Origin: Alkalimonas amylolytica
GTDB lineage: Bacteria; Pseudomonadota; Gammaproteobacteria; Enterobacterales; Alteromonadaceae
DNA length: 64,000 bases
Reading direction: 5' to 3'
NCBI RefSeq assembly: GCF_900107845.1
Contig: NZ_FNRM01000002.1
Coordinates: 550,335 to 614,334 of the forward strand
Shown piece after piece: positions 48,794 through 58,087 of this stretch. Every line of letters begins with the position of its first letter. Position 1 is the first letter of the stretch. A model generated the notes under the pieces. That model did no database searches, had not been told where the DNA came from, and saw nothing but the letters and a program-made list of their open reading frames with translations. The translations under genes and the position numbers were made by a program.

Positions 48794-49810
48794 ATGAGTG
48801 CAATTTTATTGACCGGTGGCGCAGGCTACATCGGCAGCCATACCGCGCTGGCCCTGCTACGGGCAGGCTTTGATGTGATCAGCATTGATAATTACAGCAA
48901 CAGCAATGATGAGTCACTACAGCGGGTGCAGCAGCTGGCCGGGCGCAGCTTGCAAAGCTTGCAAATGGATATCCGTGATGAGCAGGCTTTAACCGCATTG
49001 TTCCAGCAACACCGCATTTCCGCTGTGGTGCATTTTGCCGGCTTGAAAGCGGTTGGTGAATCCACCGCGCAGCCATTGGCTTACTACGACAATAACGTTG
49101 CTGGCACCATTACCCTATGCCGGGTAATGCAGCGAGCCGGTGTCAAACGCCTGGTATTTAGCTCTTCTGCCACCGTGTACGGTGATGCCAAAACCATGCC
49201 CATTGCTGAAAGCGCTCCCCGCTCAGCGACCAACCCCTATGGCCAGAGCAAGCTGATGATAGAGCTGATACTGGAGGATTTAGCCGCCTCCGATCCAGAC
49301 TGGTCGATCGCTTTGCTGCGCTATTTTAATCCGGTCGGCGCCGATAAGAGCGGCAAAATCGGTGAAGATCCCAACGGCATCCCCAACAACCTGATGCCAT
49401 TTATCAGCCAGGTGGCGGTGGGTAAACGCACCGAGCTCAGTGTCTTTGGTAATGATTACCCCACCAAAGATGGCACTGGCGTACGGGATTATATCCATGT
49501 GGTCGATTTAGCCGATGGGCATTTAAAAGCGTTGCAATACGTGCAGCAGCACGCAGGCATTGATGCCTTTAACCTGGGCACCGGTGTTGGTTACAGCGTA
49601 CTGGATATGGTGCAGGCCTTTGCCGATAAAAATAAAGTGCCAGTACCCTACCGCATCGTAGCACGCCGTCCTGGCGATATTGCCAGCTGCTACGCTGACC
49701 CAACTAAAGCCAGGCAACTGCTGGGCTGGCAAGCGCAATTGACCCTGGATGATATGGTGCAGGACAGTTGGCGCTGGCAGCAGCAAAACCCTCACGGCTA
49801 CCAAGAGTAG
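48794..49810 (+). CDS. galE: UDP-glucose 4-epimerase
   Basis: A 338-residue NAD-dependent epimerase that interconverts UDP-glucose and UDP-galactose for surface polysaccharides and galactose use. The cofactor loop is TGGAGYIGSHTALAL, the catalytic Ser in FSSSATVYGD and Tyr/Lys in NPYGQSK; the substrate segment RYFNPVGADKSGKIGEDPNGIPNNLMPFI is typical. No other gal genes adjoin. It probably shares a transcript with yciI. Confidence 0.96.
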   Translation: MSAILLTGGAGYIGSHTALALLRAGFDVISIDNYSNSNDESLQRVQQLAGRSLQSLQMDIRDEQALTALFQQHRISAVVHFAGLKAVGESTAQPLAYYDNNVAGTITLCRVMQRAGVKRLVFSSSATVYGDAKTMPIAESAPRSATNPYGQSKLMIELILEDLAASDPDWSIALLRYFNPVGADKSGKIGEDPNGIPNNLMPFISQVAVGKRTELSVFGNDYPTKDGTGVRDYIHVVDLADGHLKALQYVQQHAGIDAFNLGTGVGYSVLDMVQAFADKNKVPVPYRIVARRPGDIASCYADPTKARQLLGWQAQLTLDDMVQDSWRWQQQNPHGYQE

Positions 49811-49818
49811 CCTGGCAA

Positions 49819-49850
49819 TGCACCAAAATACCGATCACGTTTTTGGTGCA
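49819..49850. repeat. Inverted repeat between galE and rluB
   Basis: GCACCAAAA and TTTTTGGTGC form a 9-bp stem around a loop of about 12 bases. It lies between convergent genes and may act as a weak two-way terminator; there is no separate T-run. Confidence 0.5.
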
Positions 49851-49864
49851 AAGCGCTGTAAGAG

Positions 49865-50824
49865 TTAACCCCGACCAGCACGACTGGGCTTTTTATTCAC
49901 CGGCTTTGCAGCAGGACGCTTAGCTGGTTTCTCTTCCTTTACCTTCGGCTTTGGCTTGGCTTTTGTTTCAGTGGTACGCCCCGGTGTTTTTTCAGCAATC
50001 TGGTGTTTGCGCACCGCACGGCGCATGCCGGCAATACGGCGGCGACGCTCACTGCGATCTTCGGCTTTAATTAAACTCTGGGTTTCAGCCGGTAATTTCA
50101 CCAACTCCCGCAGATAGTTGACTTCATCCAGGCTGCACTCGGCGTAACCACCGGCAGGTATGTGCTTGGGCAAATGCAAATCACCGTAGCGCACCCGTAT
50201 TAAACGATTGACCACAGTGCCCTGCGATTCCCACATCCGCCGTACTTCTCGGTTGCGTCCTTCAGTCAGCATCACATGAAACCAACGGTTTAAACCTTCA
50301 CCGGGCAGTACTTTAATTTTCTTGAAGTTGGCCTGGCCATCCTCCAGCATCACGCCAGTACGCAGCTTCTGAATAATGGCATCGGTCACTTCGCCAAACA
50401 CCCGTACCGCGTACTCACGCTCTACTTCAAACTTGGGATGCATCAACCGGTTGGCCAGCTCACCATCGGTAGTAAAGAGCAACAAGCCCGAGGTATTGAT
50501 ATCCAGCCGGCCAATGGCAATCCAGCGCGAGCCCTGCAACTTAGGTAAGCGATCAAACACCGTTGGCCGCCCTTCCGGATCGTGGCGCGAACAAATTTCG
50601 CCTTCCGGCTTGTGATACGCCAGTACGCGGCAGATTTGCGCATCTTCACTGATGGTTTTCACCACATGGCCATCGACTCTAATCACCTGCTGCGGCTCGA
50701 CCCGATCGCCTAAGTAAGCCACCTTACCATCGACCGAAACCCGGCCGGCACTGATCATGGTTTCCATTTCCCGACGAGAGCCTACGCCGGCCCGGGCCAA
50801 TACTTTCTGTAACTTTTCACTCAT
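49865..50824 (-). CDS. rluB: 23S rRNA pseudouridine synthase B
   Basis: A 319-residue RsuA-family pseudouridine synthase that modifies 23S U2605. The S4 domain is [32 protein letters not shown]; the catalytic Asp is in [15 protein letters not shown], followed by [16 protein letters not shown] basic, proline-rich tail of about 60 residues extends the C-terminus. The start overlaps the scpB stop by 4 bases (ATGA). Confidence 0.95.
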   Translation of the reverse strand: MSEKLQKVLARAGVGSRREMETMISAGRVSVDGKVAYLGDRVEPQQVIRVDGHVVKTISEDAQICRVLAYHKPEGEICSRHDPEGRPTVFDRLPKLQGSRWIAIGRLDINTSGLLLFTTDGELANRLMHPKFEVEREYAVRVFGEVTDAIIQKLRTGVMLEDGQANFKKIKVLPGEGLNRWFHVMLTEGRNREVRRMWESQGTVVNRLIRVRYGDLHLPKHIPAGGYAECSLDEVNYLRELVKLPAETQSLIKAEDRSERRRRIAGMRRAVRKHQIAEKTPGRTTETKAKPKPKVKEEKPAKRPAAKPVNKKPSRAGRG

Positions 50825-51438
50825 TCGATGCTCTCCTGTCGTCCCGACGGTGGTGTGCTGCCAGTGCCGTGTTCGGCAGCTGACTCATTTTCTGCTATGG
50901 ATAGTTGCCGAAAAGCGGTTAGCTCTGGCAACTGGCTTAAACTTTGTAAACCAAAGTAGTCTAAAAACTGTGCTGTGGTGGCATAAAGCCCCGGGCGGCC
51001 TGGCACTTCTTTGTGCCCAACCACTTTAACCCAGCCCCGGTCCAGTAAGGTACGCATGATCTGTGAGCTGACACTGACACCCCGGATATCTTCAATCTCA
51101 CCACGGGTGATGGGCTGACGATAGGCGATCAATGCCAGCGTCTCCAGCACTGCCCGTGAGTAACGGGGCGAGCGCTCAGGCCATAACTTCGCCAGATACT
51201 CGCTAAGCTCTGGCCGACTTTGAAAGTGATAACCTGAAGCAGTTTCCAGTAATTGTACACCACGGCCGGCATAATCCTGAGTAATTTGCGCCAGAATCGC
51301 CTGCAATTTCTTCTTGCTGGGGGCAAAGTCTTCCAGTACCGTGCGTTGCAAATCTTCCAGCGACAAGGGTTGCTCGGCCGTGAAAATAGCCGCCTCTACC
51401 AATTGCAGCAATTGACTGTCGGAAATGGCCCGCTTCAT
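50821..51438 (-). CDS. scpB: Condensin-like complex subunit ScpB
   Basis: A 205-residue winged-helix protein of the SMC-ScpA-ScpB chromosome-segregation complex. Conserved blocks are [48 protein letters not shown] and [25 protein letters not shown]. It overlaps scpA and rluB by 4 bases each, so all three are translationally coupled. No smc gene is in the window. Confidence 0.94.
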   Translation of the reverse strand: MKRAISDSQLLQLVEAAIFTAEQPLSLEDLQRTVLEDFAPSKKKLQAILAQITQDYAGRGVQLLETASGYHFQSRPELSEYLAKLWPERSPRYSRAVLETLALIAYRQPITRGEIEDIRGVSVSSQIMRTLLDRGWVKVVGHKEVPGRPGLYATTAQFLDYFGLQSLSQLPELTAFRQLSIAENESAAEHGTGSTPPSGRQESIE

Positions 51439-52262
51439 GCTTCGGCTCCGGTGGCAACTTTCAGGTGGATCGGGCCAAACAGTGCCACCTGAGTAAGCGT
51501 AATCAGTTTTTCTTTACTTAACTCCAGGATTGCCAGAAAACTCACCACCACGCCTTCACGACCTTCTTCGAGCTCAAAACACGCTTCAAAGGGCACATAG
51601 TCTTTTTGCTGCAACAGCGCCAGGATCCGGCTCATCCGCTCGCGGGTAGACATCTGCTCGCGTTGGATATGATGATGCTGAAAATCCTTGGCCCGCTTCA
51701 TAATATCTTTTAGTGCCAACACCAGATCTTCCACCGCCACCTCCGGCAGGATCACCAGCGGCTGAAAGTTATCGGCCAGCTTGGCCTGACCGCTGAAATA
51801 ATCCCGCTCCTGGCGGGGTAATGCATCCAGATCGCTGGCCGCTTGCTTGAAGACTTCGTATTCTTGCAGCCGGCGGATCAGCTCAGCTCTGGGATCCGCC
51901 TCATCATCATCAGATTCCTGGTGCCTTGGTAACAACAAGCGGGACTTGATCTCGGCCAGCATAGCTGCCATCACCAGGTACTCAGCTGCCAGTTCAAAGT
52001 TCATTTCCTGCATCAGCTCGATGTATTCCATGTACTGCTGGGTAATTTCCAGCACCGGCAACTGCACAATGTCGAACTTGTGTTTGCGGATCAGGTAAAG
52101 CAGAAAGTCGAGCGGTCCTTCGAAAGCATCCAACAGCACCTCGAGCGCATCGGGTGGGATGTATAAATCTTCTGGTCGCTCCAGCACCGCCTCGCCACGA
52201 ACAAAAGCCAGTGGCAAAGGGTGCTGCATGGTTAACGGCTCTGGCAGTGTCTGCTCATCCAT
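51435..52262 (-). CDS. scpA: Condensin-like complex subunit ScpA
   Basis: A 275-residue kleisin that bridges SMC heads. The hallmark N-terminal segment is LLDAFEGPLDFLLYLIRKHKFDI, followed by the helix with YLVMAAMLAEIKSRLLLP and the C-terminal winged helix (RREGVVVSFLAILELSKEKLI-like). It starts 8 bp downstream of yciO and overlaps scpB. Confidence 0.94.
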   Translation of the reverse strand: MDEQTLPEPLTMQHPLPLAFVRGEAVLERPEDLYIPPDALEVLLDAFEGPLDFLLYLIRKHKFDIVQLPVLEITQQYMEYIELMQEMNFELAAEYLVMAAMLAEIKSRLLLPRHQESDDDEADPRAELIRRLQEYEVFKQAASDLDALPRQERDYFSGQAKLADNFQPLVILPEVAVEDLVLALKDIMKRAKDFQHHHIQREQMSTRERMSRILALLQQKDYVPFEACFELEEGREGVVVSFLAILELSKEKLITLTQVALFGPIHLKVATGAEA

Positions 52263-52270
52263 TGCAGTAC

Positions 52271-52891
52271 TTAACGAAAGGGGCTGGGATCACCCATGCC
52301 TTCACGCACTATCACAGGATCGCCATCCGACAAATCCACCACTGTGGTTGGAGCTTCTGCAATCACACCACCGTGCATAATCAAATCGACCTGCTTTTCC
52401 AGCTGCGGTCGCATTTCATCTGGGTCGGCTTCAGCAAACTGCTGGCCCGGCAGTAATAATGAGGTGGACATCAAAGGCTCGCCCAGCTCTTCCAGCAGCG
52501 CCAGCGCAATGCGGTTTTCCGGGATCCGTAAACCAATGGTTTTCTTTTTTTCGTTTAAAAAGCGCCGCGGCACTTCCTTGGTCCCTTTCAGAATAAAAGT
52601 ATAAGCGCCCGGGGTATTGTTTTTAATCAGTCGAAACGCAGTGTTGTCCACTTTGGCGAAAATGGATAACTCCGACAGATCACGGCACATCAGGGTGAAA
52701 TGGTGGTCGCCACTGATTTGCCGGATGCGCAAAATGCGATCATGCGCAGTTTTATCGCCCAGATGGCAGGCCAGTGCATAACCACTGTCGGTTGGATACA
52801 CCACCACACCACCACGCTGAATAATCTGCACCGCTTGTTTGATCAGGCGCTGTTGGGGTGTATCGGGATGAATATGAAAAAACTGACTCAT
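52271..52891 (-). CDS. yciO: YciO-type Sua5/YrdC family protein
   Basis: A 206-residue YrdC-fold protein. It has the nucleotide/RNA-binding pattern RGGVVVYPTDSGYALACHLGD and KNNTPGAYTFILKGTKEVPRRFL with lysine-rich loop, then IGLRIPENRIALALLEELGEPLMSTSL. YciO is a paralogue of the t6A enzyme TsaC and its role in tRNA modification is uncertain. It lies second in the rnm-yciO-scpAB-rluB operon. Confidence 0.9.
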   Translation of the reverse strand: MSQFFHIHPDTPQQRLIKQAVQIIQRGGVVVYPTDSGYALACHLGDKTAHDRILRIRQISGDHHFTLMCRDLSELSIFAKVDNTAFRLIKNNTPGAYTFILKGTKEVPRRFLNEKKKTIGLRIPENRIALALLEELGEPLMSTSLLLPGQQFAEADPDEMRPQLEKQVDLIMHGGVIAEAPTTVVDLSDGDPVIVREGMGDPSPFR

Positions 52892-52961
52892 GCTGGTTCT
52901 TCTTATTGTTGGTAAAACGGCACAATTTATTGGTAATAAGGCACAATCGCGACCATGCTGA

Positions 52962-53822
52962 TTACAGCGGAAGTGCCTGCTGCCCTGCCAATGGCCAGTT
53001 GGCCCAGACTGGGGTCATCTCTTCGGTTAAATATAGATTTTTTCCAAGCTCATTCCAAGGCGTTGGTTGATGAAAATCCGAGCCAACCGATGCCAACAAA
53101 CCATACTGTTGGCACAAAGCCCATAATTCAGCGCGTTGCTGCGGTGTTTGCTGGGGGGAAACTACTTCCATCGCATCACCGCCAGCAGCCGCAAAATCGA
53201 CTATCAGGCGACGCAACCATTTGCCGGATAACTTGTATTTCAGCGGATGCGCCAGCACGGCCTGCCCACCGGCCTGCTGGATCCAGCCGATGGCTTCGGC
53301 CAGCTCAACCCAGCTTGGCGGCATATAACCAGGCTTGCCCCGTCCCAGGTACTTATCGAAGGCTTTACCCATATGCTCCACCATGCCTTGTTGCACCAGA
53401 TAGCGCGCCACATGGGCCCGGGTTATGGCGGCGCCATTGGCCATGGCTTCAACTCCGGCATAAATATCAGGGAGCTTACAACGGCGGCTTAGCCGCTCAG
53501 CAATGGCAGCGACCCGCTCGGTGCGTTTTTGCAATTGCTGTTGCAAGCGACCTTGCAGCACAGCGCAATCCGGATCGATATTCAGACCGACCACATGAAT
53601 TTCAAAGCTTTGCCAGTTGGTAGACAGCTCCACCCCGGCAATCAGTTGCAAACCAGTTCCGTGCTCTGCCAGATACTGGCGTGCTTCAGGGATGGCAGCA
53701 ACGGTGTCATGGTCGGTTATGGCCAGCACATCCACACCACGCAGCTCAGCTCTTTGCAGCAGCTCCTGTGGCGTGAGCAGGCCATCAGAATGGCGGGTGT
53801 GGCTATGCAAATCGATTTTCAT
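52962..53822 (-). CDS. rnm: PHP-domain 5'-3' exoribonuclease RNase AM
   Basis: A 286-residue PHP-fold phosphoesterase, the YciV/Rnm family that trims 5' ends of rRNA precursors and removes nucleotides from oligonucleotides. Metal motifs: MKIDLHSHTRHSDGLLTP, AITDHDTVAAIPEA, ELSTNWQSFEIHVVGL, and near the end VGSDFHQPTPWNELG. The ATG at 53822 has an AGGAG site; an 11-residue upstream extension is rejected. The gene leads the minus-strand operon beside the trp operon, as in enterobacteria. Confidence 0.9.
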   Translation of the reverse strand: MKIDLHSHTRHSDGLLTPQELLQRAELRGVDVLAITDHDTVAAIPEARQYLAEHGTGLQLIAGVELSTNWQSFEIHVVGLNIDPDCAVLQGRLQQQLQKRTERVAAIAERLSRRCKLPDIYAGVEAMANGAAITRAHVARYLVQQGMVEHMGKAFDKYLGRGKPGYMPPSWVELAEAIGWIQQAGGQAVLAHPLKYKLSGKWLRRLIVDFAAAGGDAMEVVSPQQTPQQRAELWALCQQYGLLASVGSDFHQPTPWNELGKNLYLTEEMTPVWANWPLAGQQALPL

Positions 53823-53873
53823 ACAAACTCCTGTCGAGCTTGCATTATCGCACACTTTGGGGTTAATAACGAT

Positions 53874-54551
53874 TCAAAACATAAGGCTGAACCGAAGCCC
53901 TGCACCCCATTGAGTGCTGCGCACAAAGTCACCTTTTCGGTCCCGATCAAACCTGGATTCCGTTGGGTCATAAGGCCGGCGGCTTTCAAAAGAGTACATG
54001 GCACCATAAGCATCAAGGCGCAATAAGGAACCGGAACTCTGCCAGCTCAGGCCTGCCTGGGCATGCAAATCAAGACGCATGTCCTCTTCACTATCCAACC
54101 ACTGCAACCATTGCAAAGGATTAAAGCCAATCATACCGTAAGGGCCAATGGGCTGATTCATGCTCAAACGCACCGTCATAAAGTACCGGGTTTTATCCGG
54201 CTGCTCGGTGCCTGAGCGCGGTAGCCGCTGCCCCAGCACGCCAATTTCAGTAAAGAAGTCATCTGAGCGGCCTTGTACCGCCAGATAGCCACCCGGATGC
54301 AAAGTATCATCCAACACATCAGCGCTTACGCCCACAACTCCATGAAAGCGTCGCTTCTTTTGGATAGGGCTGGCCCGATAACGTACATAGGGAGTAATAG
54401 CGTCCCGGGCGTGAAAACCATGTGCATCTTGAATCCGTGATGACACGGATGAATGAGAGTCGGTAGGGCCAGCAACAAGCGTCAGCGGCAGGGACAAGCA
54501 GCTACTCCAAACAAGTAATCGAAACAACACAAGAATAACAACAGTTTCCAT
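53874..54551 (-). CDS. Unrecognised exported, outer-membrane-like protein
   Basis: A 225-residue protein of unknown function. The N-terminus (METVVILVLFRLLVWSSCLSLPLTLVAG) is a plausible signal. The mature part alternates polar and aromatic residues, with strands such as GVVGVSADVLDD, GGYLAVQGR, RYFMTVRLSMNQP and DLHAQAGLSW, and ends with WGAGLRFSLMF, a terminal Phe typical of outer-membrane barrels. It could be a small beta-barrel of about eight strands. It is divergent from the trp operon and upstream of rnm. Confidence 0.65.
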   Translation of the reverse strand: METVVILVLFRLLVWSSCLSLPLTLVAGPTDSHSSVSSRIQDAHGFHARDAITPYVRYRASPIQKKRRFHGVVGVSADVLDDTLHPGGYLAVQGRSDDFFTEIGVLGQRLPRSGTEQPDKTRYFMTVRLSMNQPIGPYGMIGFNPLQWLQWLDSEEDMRLDLHAQAGLSWQSSGSLLRLDAYGAMYSFESRRPYDPTESRFDRDRKGDFVRSTQWGAGLRFSLMF

Positions 54552-54688
54552 ACAATTGTAAAAAAATGCACATTAATTGCTGTTTACTGAATGGAATCTG
54601 AACATGCTTTAAAACATATTAGCCATCCAGACATTTATAGGTTTATAATGCTGGACATACAATAAACCGTTTTTTTTCTGCAGAGCTC

Positions 54689-54719
54689 TTGACCTGAGTT
54701 GAAAATCGCGGTTTGATAG
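54689..54719 (+). promoter_or_regulatory. Candidate trp promoter
   Basis: TTGACC at 54689-54694 and TTGATA at 54713-54718 have an 18-bp gap and would place the RNA start near 54725, shortly before the leader peptide. No recognisable TrpR operator palindrome is seen over it. Read by eye only. Confidence 0.35.
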
Positions 54720-54752
54720 CACAAACGATAATCAAGAACGTGATTAAAGCTA

Positions 54753-54827
54753 ATGCAACTTCTCAATGCTTGTTCATTCACTGCAATCAACTGGTGGTGG
54801 CACACTCCCAACGGGCGTGTGTTGTAG
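54753..54827 (+). CDS. trpL: trp operon leader peptide
   Basis: A 24-codon open frame reading MQLLNACSFTAINWWW and then HTPNGRVL with a TAG stop. Three consecutive tryptophan codons (TGG TGG TGG at 54792-54800) sit just before the pairing segments of the attenuator, so ribosome stalling on charged-tRNA shortage can sense tryptophan. It lies 76 bp upstream of trpE. No strong ribosome binding site is obvious. Confidence 0.93.
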   Translation: MQLLNACSFTAINWWWHTPNGRVL

Positions 54828-54883
54828 GCGTTGTTTTAGCTTTAATAACCTGAGCCCGTTTCGATGAAACGGGCTTTTTTTTG
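54801..54883 (+). terminator. trp attenuator with competing hairpins
   Basis: The terminator hairpin is AGCCCGTTTC-GAT-GAAACGGGCT at 54853-54875, followed by eight T. The antiterminator is made by AACGGGC (54810-54816), inside the leader frame, pairing with GCCCGTT (54854-54860), the left arm of the terminator. A 1:2 pause-like hairpin can form from CACAC (54801-54805) with GTGTG (54817-54821). A ribosome stalled on the Trp codons would cover CACAC and free AACGGGC. Confidence 0.9.
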
Positions 54884-54903
54884 CTTCAAATTCAGAGAAT
54901 ACT

Positions 54904-56490
54904 ATGATTTTCAGTCACATAACAGAACAAGCCGGAGAAGTCGCCAGCATCGCTATGGCCATCGACTACCAACAGGATCCGTTGGCCTGTTACCAGCAGC
55001 TGGCGGCCATCAATCCATGCTCTTTGCTGCTCGAGTCGGCTGAAATCGACAGCAAAGACAATCTGAAGAGCTTGCTGCTGATTGATGCTGCTCTGCGGAT
55101 TGAGTGCAATGCCGATACCGTGCTGATCGAAGCACTCAGTGCCAATGGCATCACCTTACTGCCCTTTTTGGCCGACAAGCTGCAAGCCCAAGCCGAGGTG
55201 ATGCAGCAGCCAGAGCAATTAACCGTGCGCTACGCCAAAGCCGATCCCTTGCTGGATGAAGTCAGCCGCTTGCAGGTTGCCAACCCCTTCAGTGTGCTGC
55301 GATGCATTCAATCGCAGTTGAACAATCAGAGCGATGAACAATTCGCTATTTTCTTAGGTGGCGCTATTGGCTACGACATGATTGCCAATGTCGAACAATT
55401 GCCAGAGGTGGCCGCCGGGGATAACCAATGCCCGGACTATCTGTTTTATCTGGCCGAAACCCTGCTGATAACTGATCATCAAAGCCGCAGCAGCAAACTG
55501 ATAGGTAACGTGTTCTGTGGTGAGCAAGCCGCTGCCAACTGCTTTGCCATTGGCAAACGCCTGGAACAGCTCAAGCAACTGACCCAACAACAGCAGCCCT
55601 TTCAACGGATAGCTGCAGAAGCTAGCACCGACGAAGTACAGGTCGATGTGACCGATGAGGACTTCAAGGCCGAGGTCACACGGTTAAAGCAACACATCGT
55701 CTGTGGCGATATTTTCCAGGTAGTGCCATCGCGCTGTTTCCAGCTGCCCTGCCCTGAGCCCCTGGCTGCTTATGCACGGCTGAAACAGCTGAACCCCAGC
55801 CCGTACATGTTTTACATGCAGGATCGTACCTTCACCCTGTTTGGTGCCTCGCCCGAGTCGGCGCTTAAATTCGATGCCAGCAATCGTCAGGTCGAAATTT
55901 ACCCCATCGCCGGCACTCGCCGCCGTGGTTTTCATGCCGATGGCAGCATTGATGCCGATCTGGATAGCCGCATCGAGCTTGAGCTGCGCCAGGATGAAAA
56001 GGAAAAAGCCGAACACCTGATGCTGGTAGACTTAGCACGCAACGACGTGGCGCGGATTTCTGTGCCAGGCACCCGCTATGTCAAAGAGCTGCTGAAAGTG
56101 GATCGGTACTCCTACGTCATGCACCTGGTTTCCCGGGCCATCGGCACGCTGAAACCGGAGCTGGATGCATTGCATGCCTACCAAGCGTGCATGAATATGG
56201 GCACCCTGGTGGGTGCACCGAAAGTCAAAGCTGCTGAGCTAATCCGGCTGGTAGAACAAAAACGCCGTGGCAGTTATGGTGGCGCTGTTGGCTATCTGAG
56301 CGGTGATGGTAGCTTTGATAGCTGCATCGTGATCCGCTCCGCCTATGTGCAGGACGGGATGGCCTCTATCCAGGCCGGCGCCGGAGTCGTGTTTGACTCC
56401 GATCCCCAGGCTGAAGCCGATGAAACCCGCAATAAAGCTCAGGCCGTAATCCGCGCCATTCAGACAGCCGCTCAGCAGGAGGCGCTATGA
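54904..56490 (+). CDS. trpE: Anthranilate synthase component I
   Basis: A 528-residue chorismate-using enzyme that, with TrpG, makes anthranilate. The tryptophan feedback site is present as LLLESAEIDSK (residues 41-51). The catalytic part has PIAGTRRRG with Ala336 (Lys in PabB), HLMLVDLARNDVARI and GTLVGAPKVKA. Length fits the enterobacterial-type TrpE. Its stop overlaps the trpG start (ATGA). Transcription is set by the attenuator just upstream. Confidence 0.97.
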   Translation: MIFSHITEQAGEVASIAMAIDYQQDPLACYQQLAAINPCSLLLESAEIDSKDNLKSLLLIDAALRIECNADTVLIEALSANGITLLPFLADKLQAQAEVMQQPEQLTVRYAKADPLLDEVSRLQVANPFSVLRCIQSQLNNQSDEQFAIFLGGAIGYDMIANVEQLPEVAAGDNQCPDYLFYLAETLLITDHQSRSSKLIGNVFCGEQAAANCFAIGKRLEQLKQLTQQQQPFQRIAAEASTDEVQVDVTDEDFKAEVTRLKQHIVCGDIFQVVPSRCFQLPCPEPLAAYARLKQLNPSPYMFYMQDRTFTLFGASPESALKFDASNRQVEIYPIAGTRRRGFHADGSIDADLDSRIELELRQDEKEKAEHLMLVDLARNDVARISVPGTRYVKELLKVDRYSYVMHLVSRAIGTLKPELDALHAYQACMNMGTLVGAPKVKAAELIRLVEQKRRGSYGGAVGYLSGDGSFDSCIVIRSAYVQDGMASIQAGAGVVFDSDPQAEADETRNKAQAVIRAIQTAAQQEAL

Positions 56491-57080
56491 CCACTTTGTA
56501 TATGCTCGATAATGTCGACTCCTTTACCTACAACCTGGTGGATGAGTTTGAGCAACTGGGCTATCACCTAAAACTATACCGTAATACCGTGCCGGCTGAT
56601 TTTATTATGCAACAAATTAACGGCGAGACAGGCCCCACCGCCCTGGTACTCTCCCCTGGTCCAGGTGCTCCTGAGCATGCCGGCTGCATGCCAGAACTGA
56701 TTCGCCTGGCTGCAGGCAAAGTGCCTCTGCTTGGCATCTGCCTTGGCCACCAAGCACTGGTGGAACATTTTGGCGGCGTGGTGGGTCAGGCCGGTGAAAC
56801 CGTCCATGGTAAAACCTCGGCGATTGCATTGAGCGACCATCCGGTCTTTGCCGGCCTGCCTCAGCCCTTCCCGGTAGCGCGCTATCATTCGCTGATTGCC
56901 ACCACGGTGCCGGACTCTTTGCAGGTAATTGCCCGCTTTCACACCATACCGATGGCCATCGCGCACCGCAGTTTACCGATCCTCGGTTTTCAGTTTCATC
57001 CCGAATCCATCCTGACGACGCTTGGCAAACCCTTGCTAAAGCAGAGTCTGGACTATCTGATGTCAAGGAGCCCTGTATGA
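56487..57080 (+). CDS. trpG: Anthranilate synthase component II (glutaminase)
   Basis: A 197-residue class I glutamine amidotransferase that feeds ammonia to TrpE. The nucleophile Cys is in LLGICLGHQALVEHFGG and the His-Glu pair in GFQFHPESILTT. It opens MLDNVDSFTYNLVDEF. Unlike E. coli it is separate from trpD rather than fused. It may also serve PabB, as no separate pabA is visible. It overlaps trpE and trpD by 4 bases each. Confidence 0.96.
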   Translation: MTTLYMLDNVDSFTYNLVDEFEQLGYHLKLYRNTVPADFIMQQINGETGPTALVLSPGPGAPEHAGCMPELIRLAAGKVPLLGICLGHQALVEHFGGVVGQAGETVHGKTSAIALSDHPVFAGLPQPFPVARYHSLIATTVPDSLQVIARFHTIPMAIAHRSLPILGFQFHPESILTTLGKPLLKQSLDYLMSRSPV

Positions 57081-58087
57081 TTGCAGAACTGGTGCAAAAG
57101 CGCCTGAACGGCGGCCATTTCACGCAGCAAGAAGCCCAGCAATTCTTTGCGGCTGTGGTCGCCGGAGACGTCGATCCCATTGATCTGACCGCAGTACTGG
57201 TTGCCGGCAAGCTGCAAGGCATTCAGCCTGACGAAGTGGCTGGAGCGGCTCAAGCCCTGCGCGCTGCTGCCACGCCTTTTCCAATAGCAGCAAGCAACAG
57301 CATCGATTGTTGTGGCACCGGTGGAGATGGCAGCAATACCATCAATATTTCCACCACTGCCGCAATCGTTGCCGCCGCAGCCGGGCTTTCGGTGGCCAAG
57401 CACGGCAATCGCAGTGTTTCCAGCAAGTCCGGCTCGGCCGATTTGCTGGAAAGCCTGGGGGTGAATATTCAACTATCGCCCGAACAGGCCGCGCAGAGCT
57501 TGCAGCAGGCTGGTTGTGCCTTTTTATTCGCGCCTCTGTACCATGCCGGTATCCGTTTTGCGATGCCAGTGCGCCAACAACTGAAAACCCGCACCCTGTT
57601 TAATGTGCTTGGCCCGTTACTAAACCCAGCCGCTCCTGGTTTTCAACTGCTCGGTGTCTATGATCCGGCGTTAGGGCCTGTAATGGCAAAGGCTTTGACA
57701 CAGCTGGATGTGAACACAGCCTGGGTGGTGCATGGCAGCGGCTGCGATGAAATTGCATTACATGGCCCGACACAAGTGACTGAACTACGAGATGGTGCTA
57801 TCCGCCAGTTCACACTAACACCCGCCGATTTTGGCCTGCCTGAACGCGCCCTTGCAGAACTGGCTGGGGGTAACCCAACTGAAAATGCCGCCGCCAGCCT
57901 GGCTATCTTGCAAGGCAAAGGCAAGGAGGCGCACCAGGATGCCATTGCCGCCAACGTAGCTGCCATGATGGCCATTACTGGGGTAAATGCTGATCTTAAA
58001 GACAATGTGGTGCATATAAAACAACTGCTTAGCAGCGACAAGGGGTATCGCACCCTGCAATTGATGAAGGAGGCGTCCCATGGCTGA
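57077..58087 (+). CDS. trpD: Anthranilate phosphoribosyltransferase
   Basis: A 336-residue enzyme that joins anthranilate to PRPP. The PRPP loop is CCGTGGDGSNTINISTTAA, followed by KHGNRSVSSKSGSADLLE and RTLFNVLGPLLNPA. It is stand-alone, not fused to a glutaminase. It overlaps trpG by 4 and trpCF by 8 bases. Confidence 0.97.
   Translation: MIAELVQKRLNGGHFTQQEAQQFFAAVVAGDVDPIDLTAVLVAGKLQGIQPDEVAGAAQALRAAATPFPIAASNSIDCCGTGGDGSNTINISTTAAIVAAAAGLSVAKHGNRSVSSKSGSADLLESLGVNIQLSPEQAAQSLQQAGCAFLFAPLYHAGIRFAMPVRQQLKTRTLFNVLGPLLNPAAPGFQLLGVYDPALGPVMAKALTQLDVNTAWVVHGSGCDEIALHGPTQVTELRDGAIRQFTLTPADFGLPERALAELAGGNPTENAAASLAILQGKGKEAHQDAIAANVAAMMAITGVNADLKDNVVHIKQLLSSDKGYRTLQLMKEASHG

Noticed and set aside
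54600..54752. TrpR operator before the trp operon
   Set aside because: I looked for the CTAGTTAACTAG-type palindrome and did not see it; only a tentative promoter is reported.
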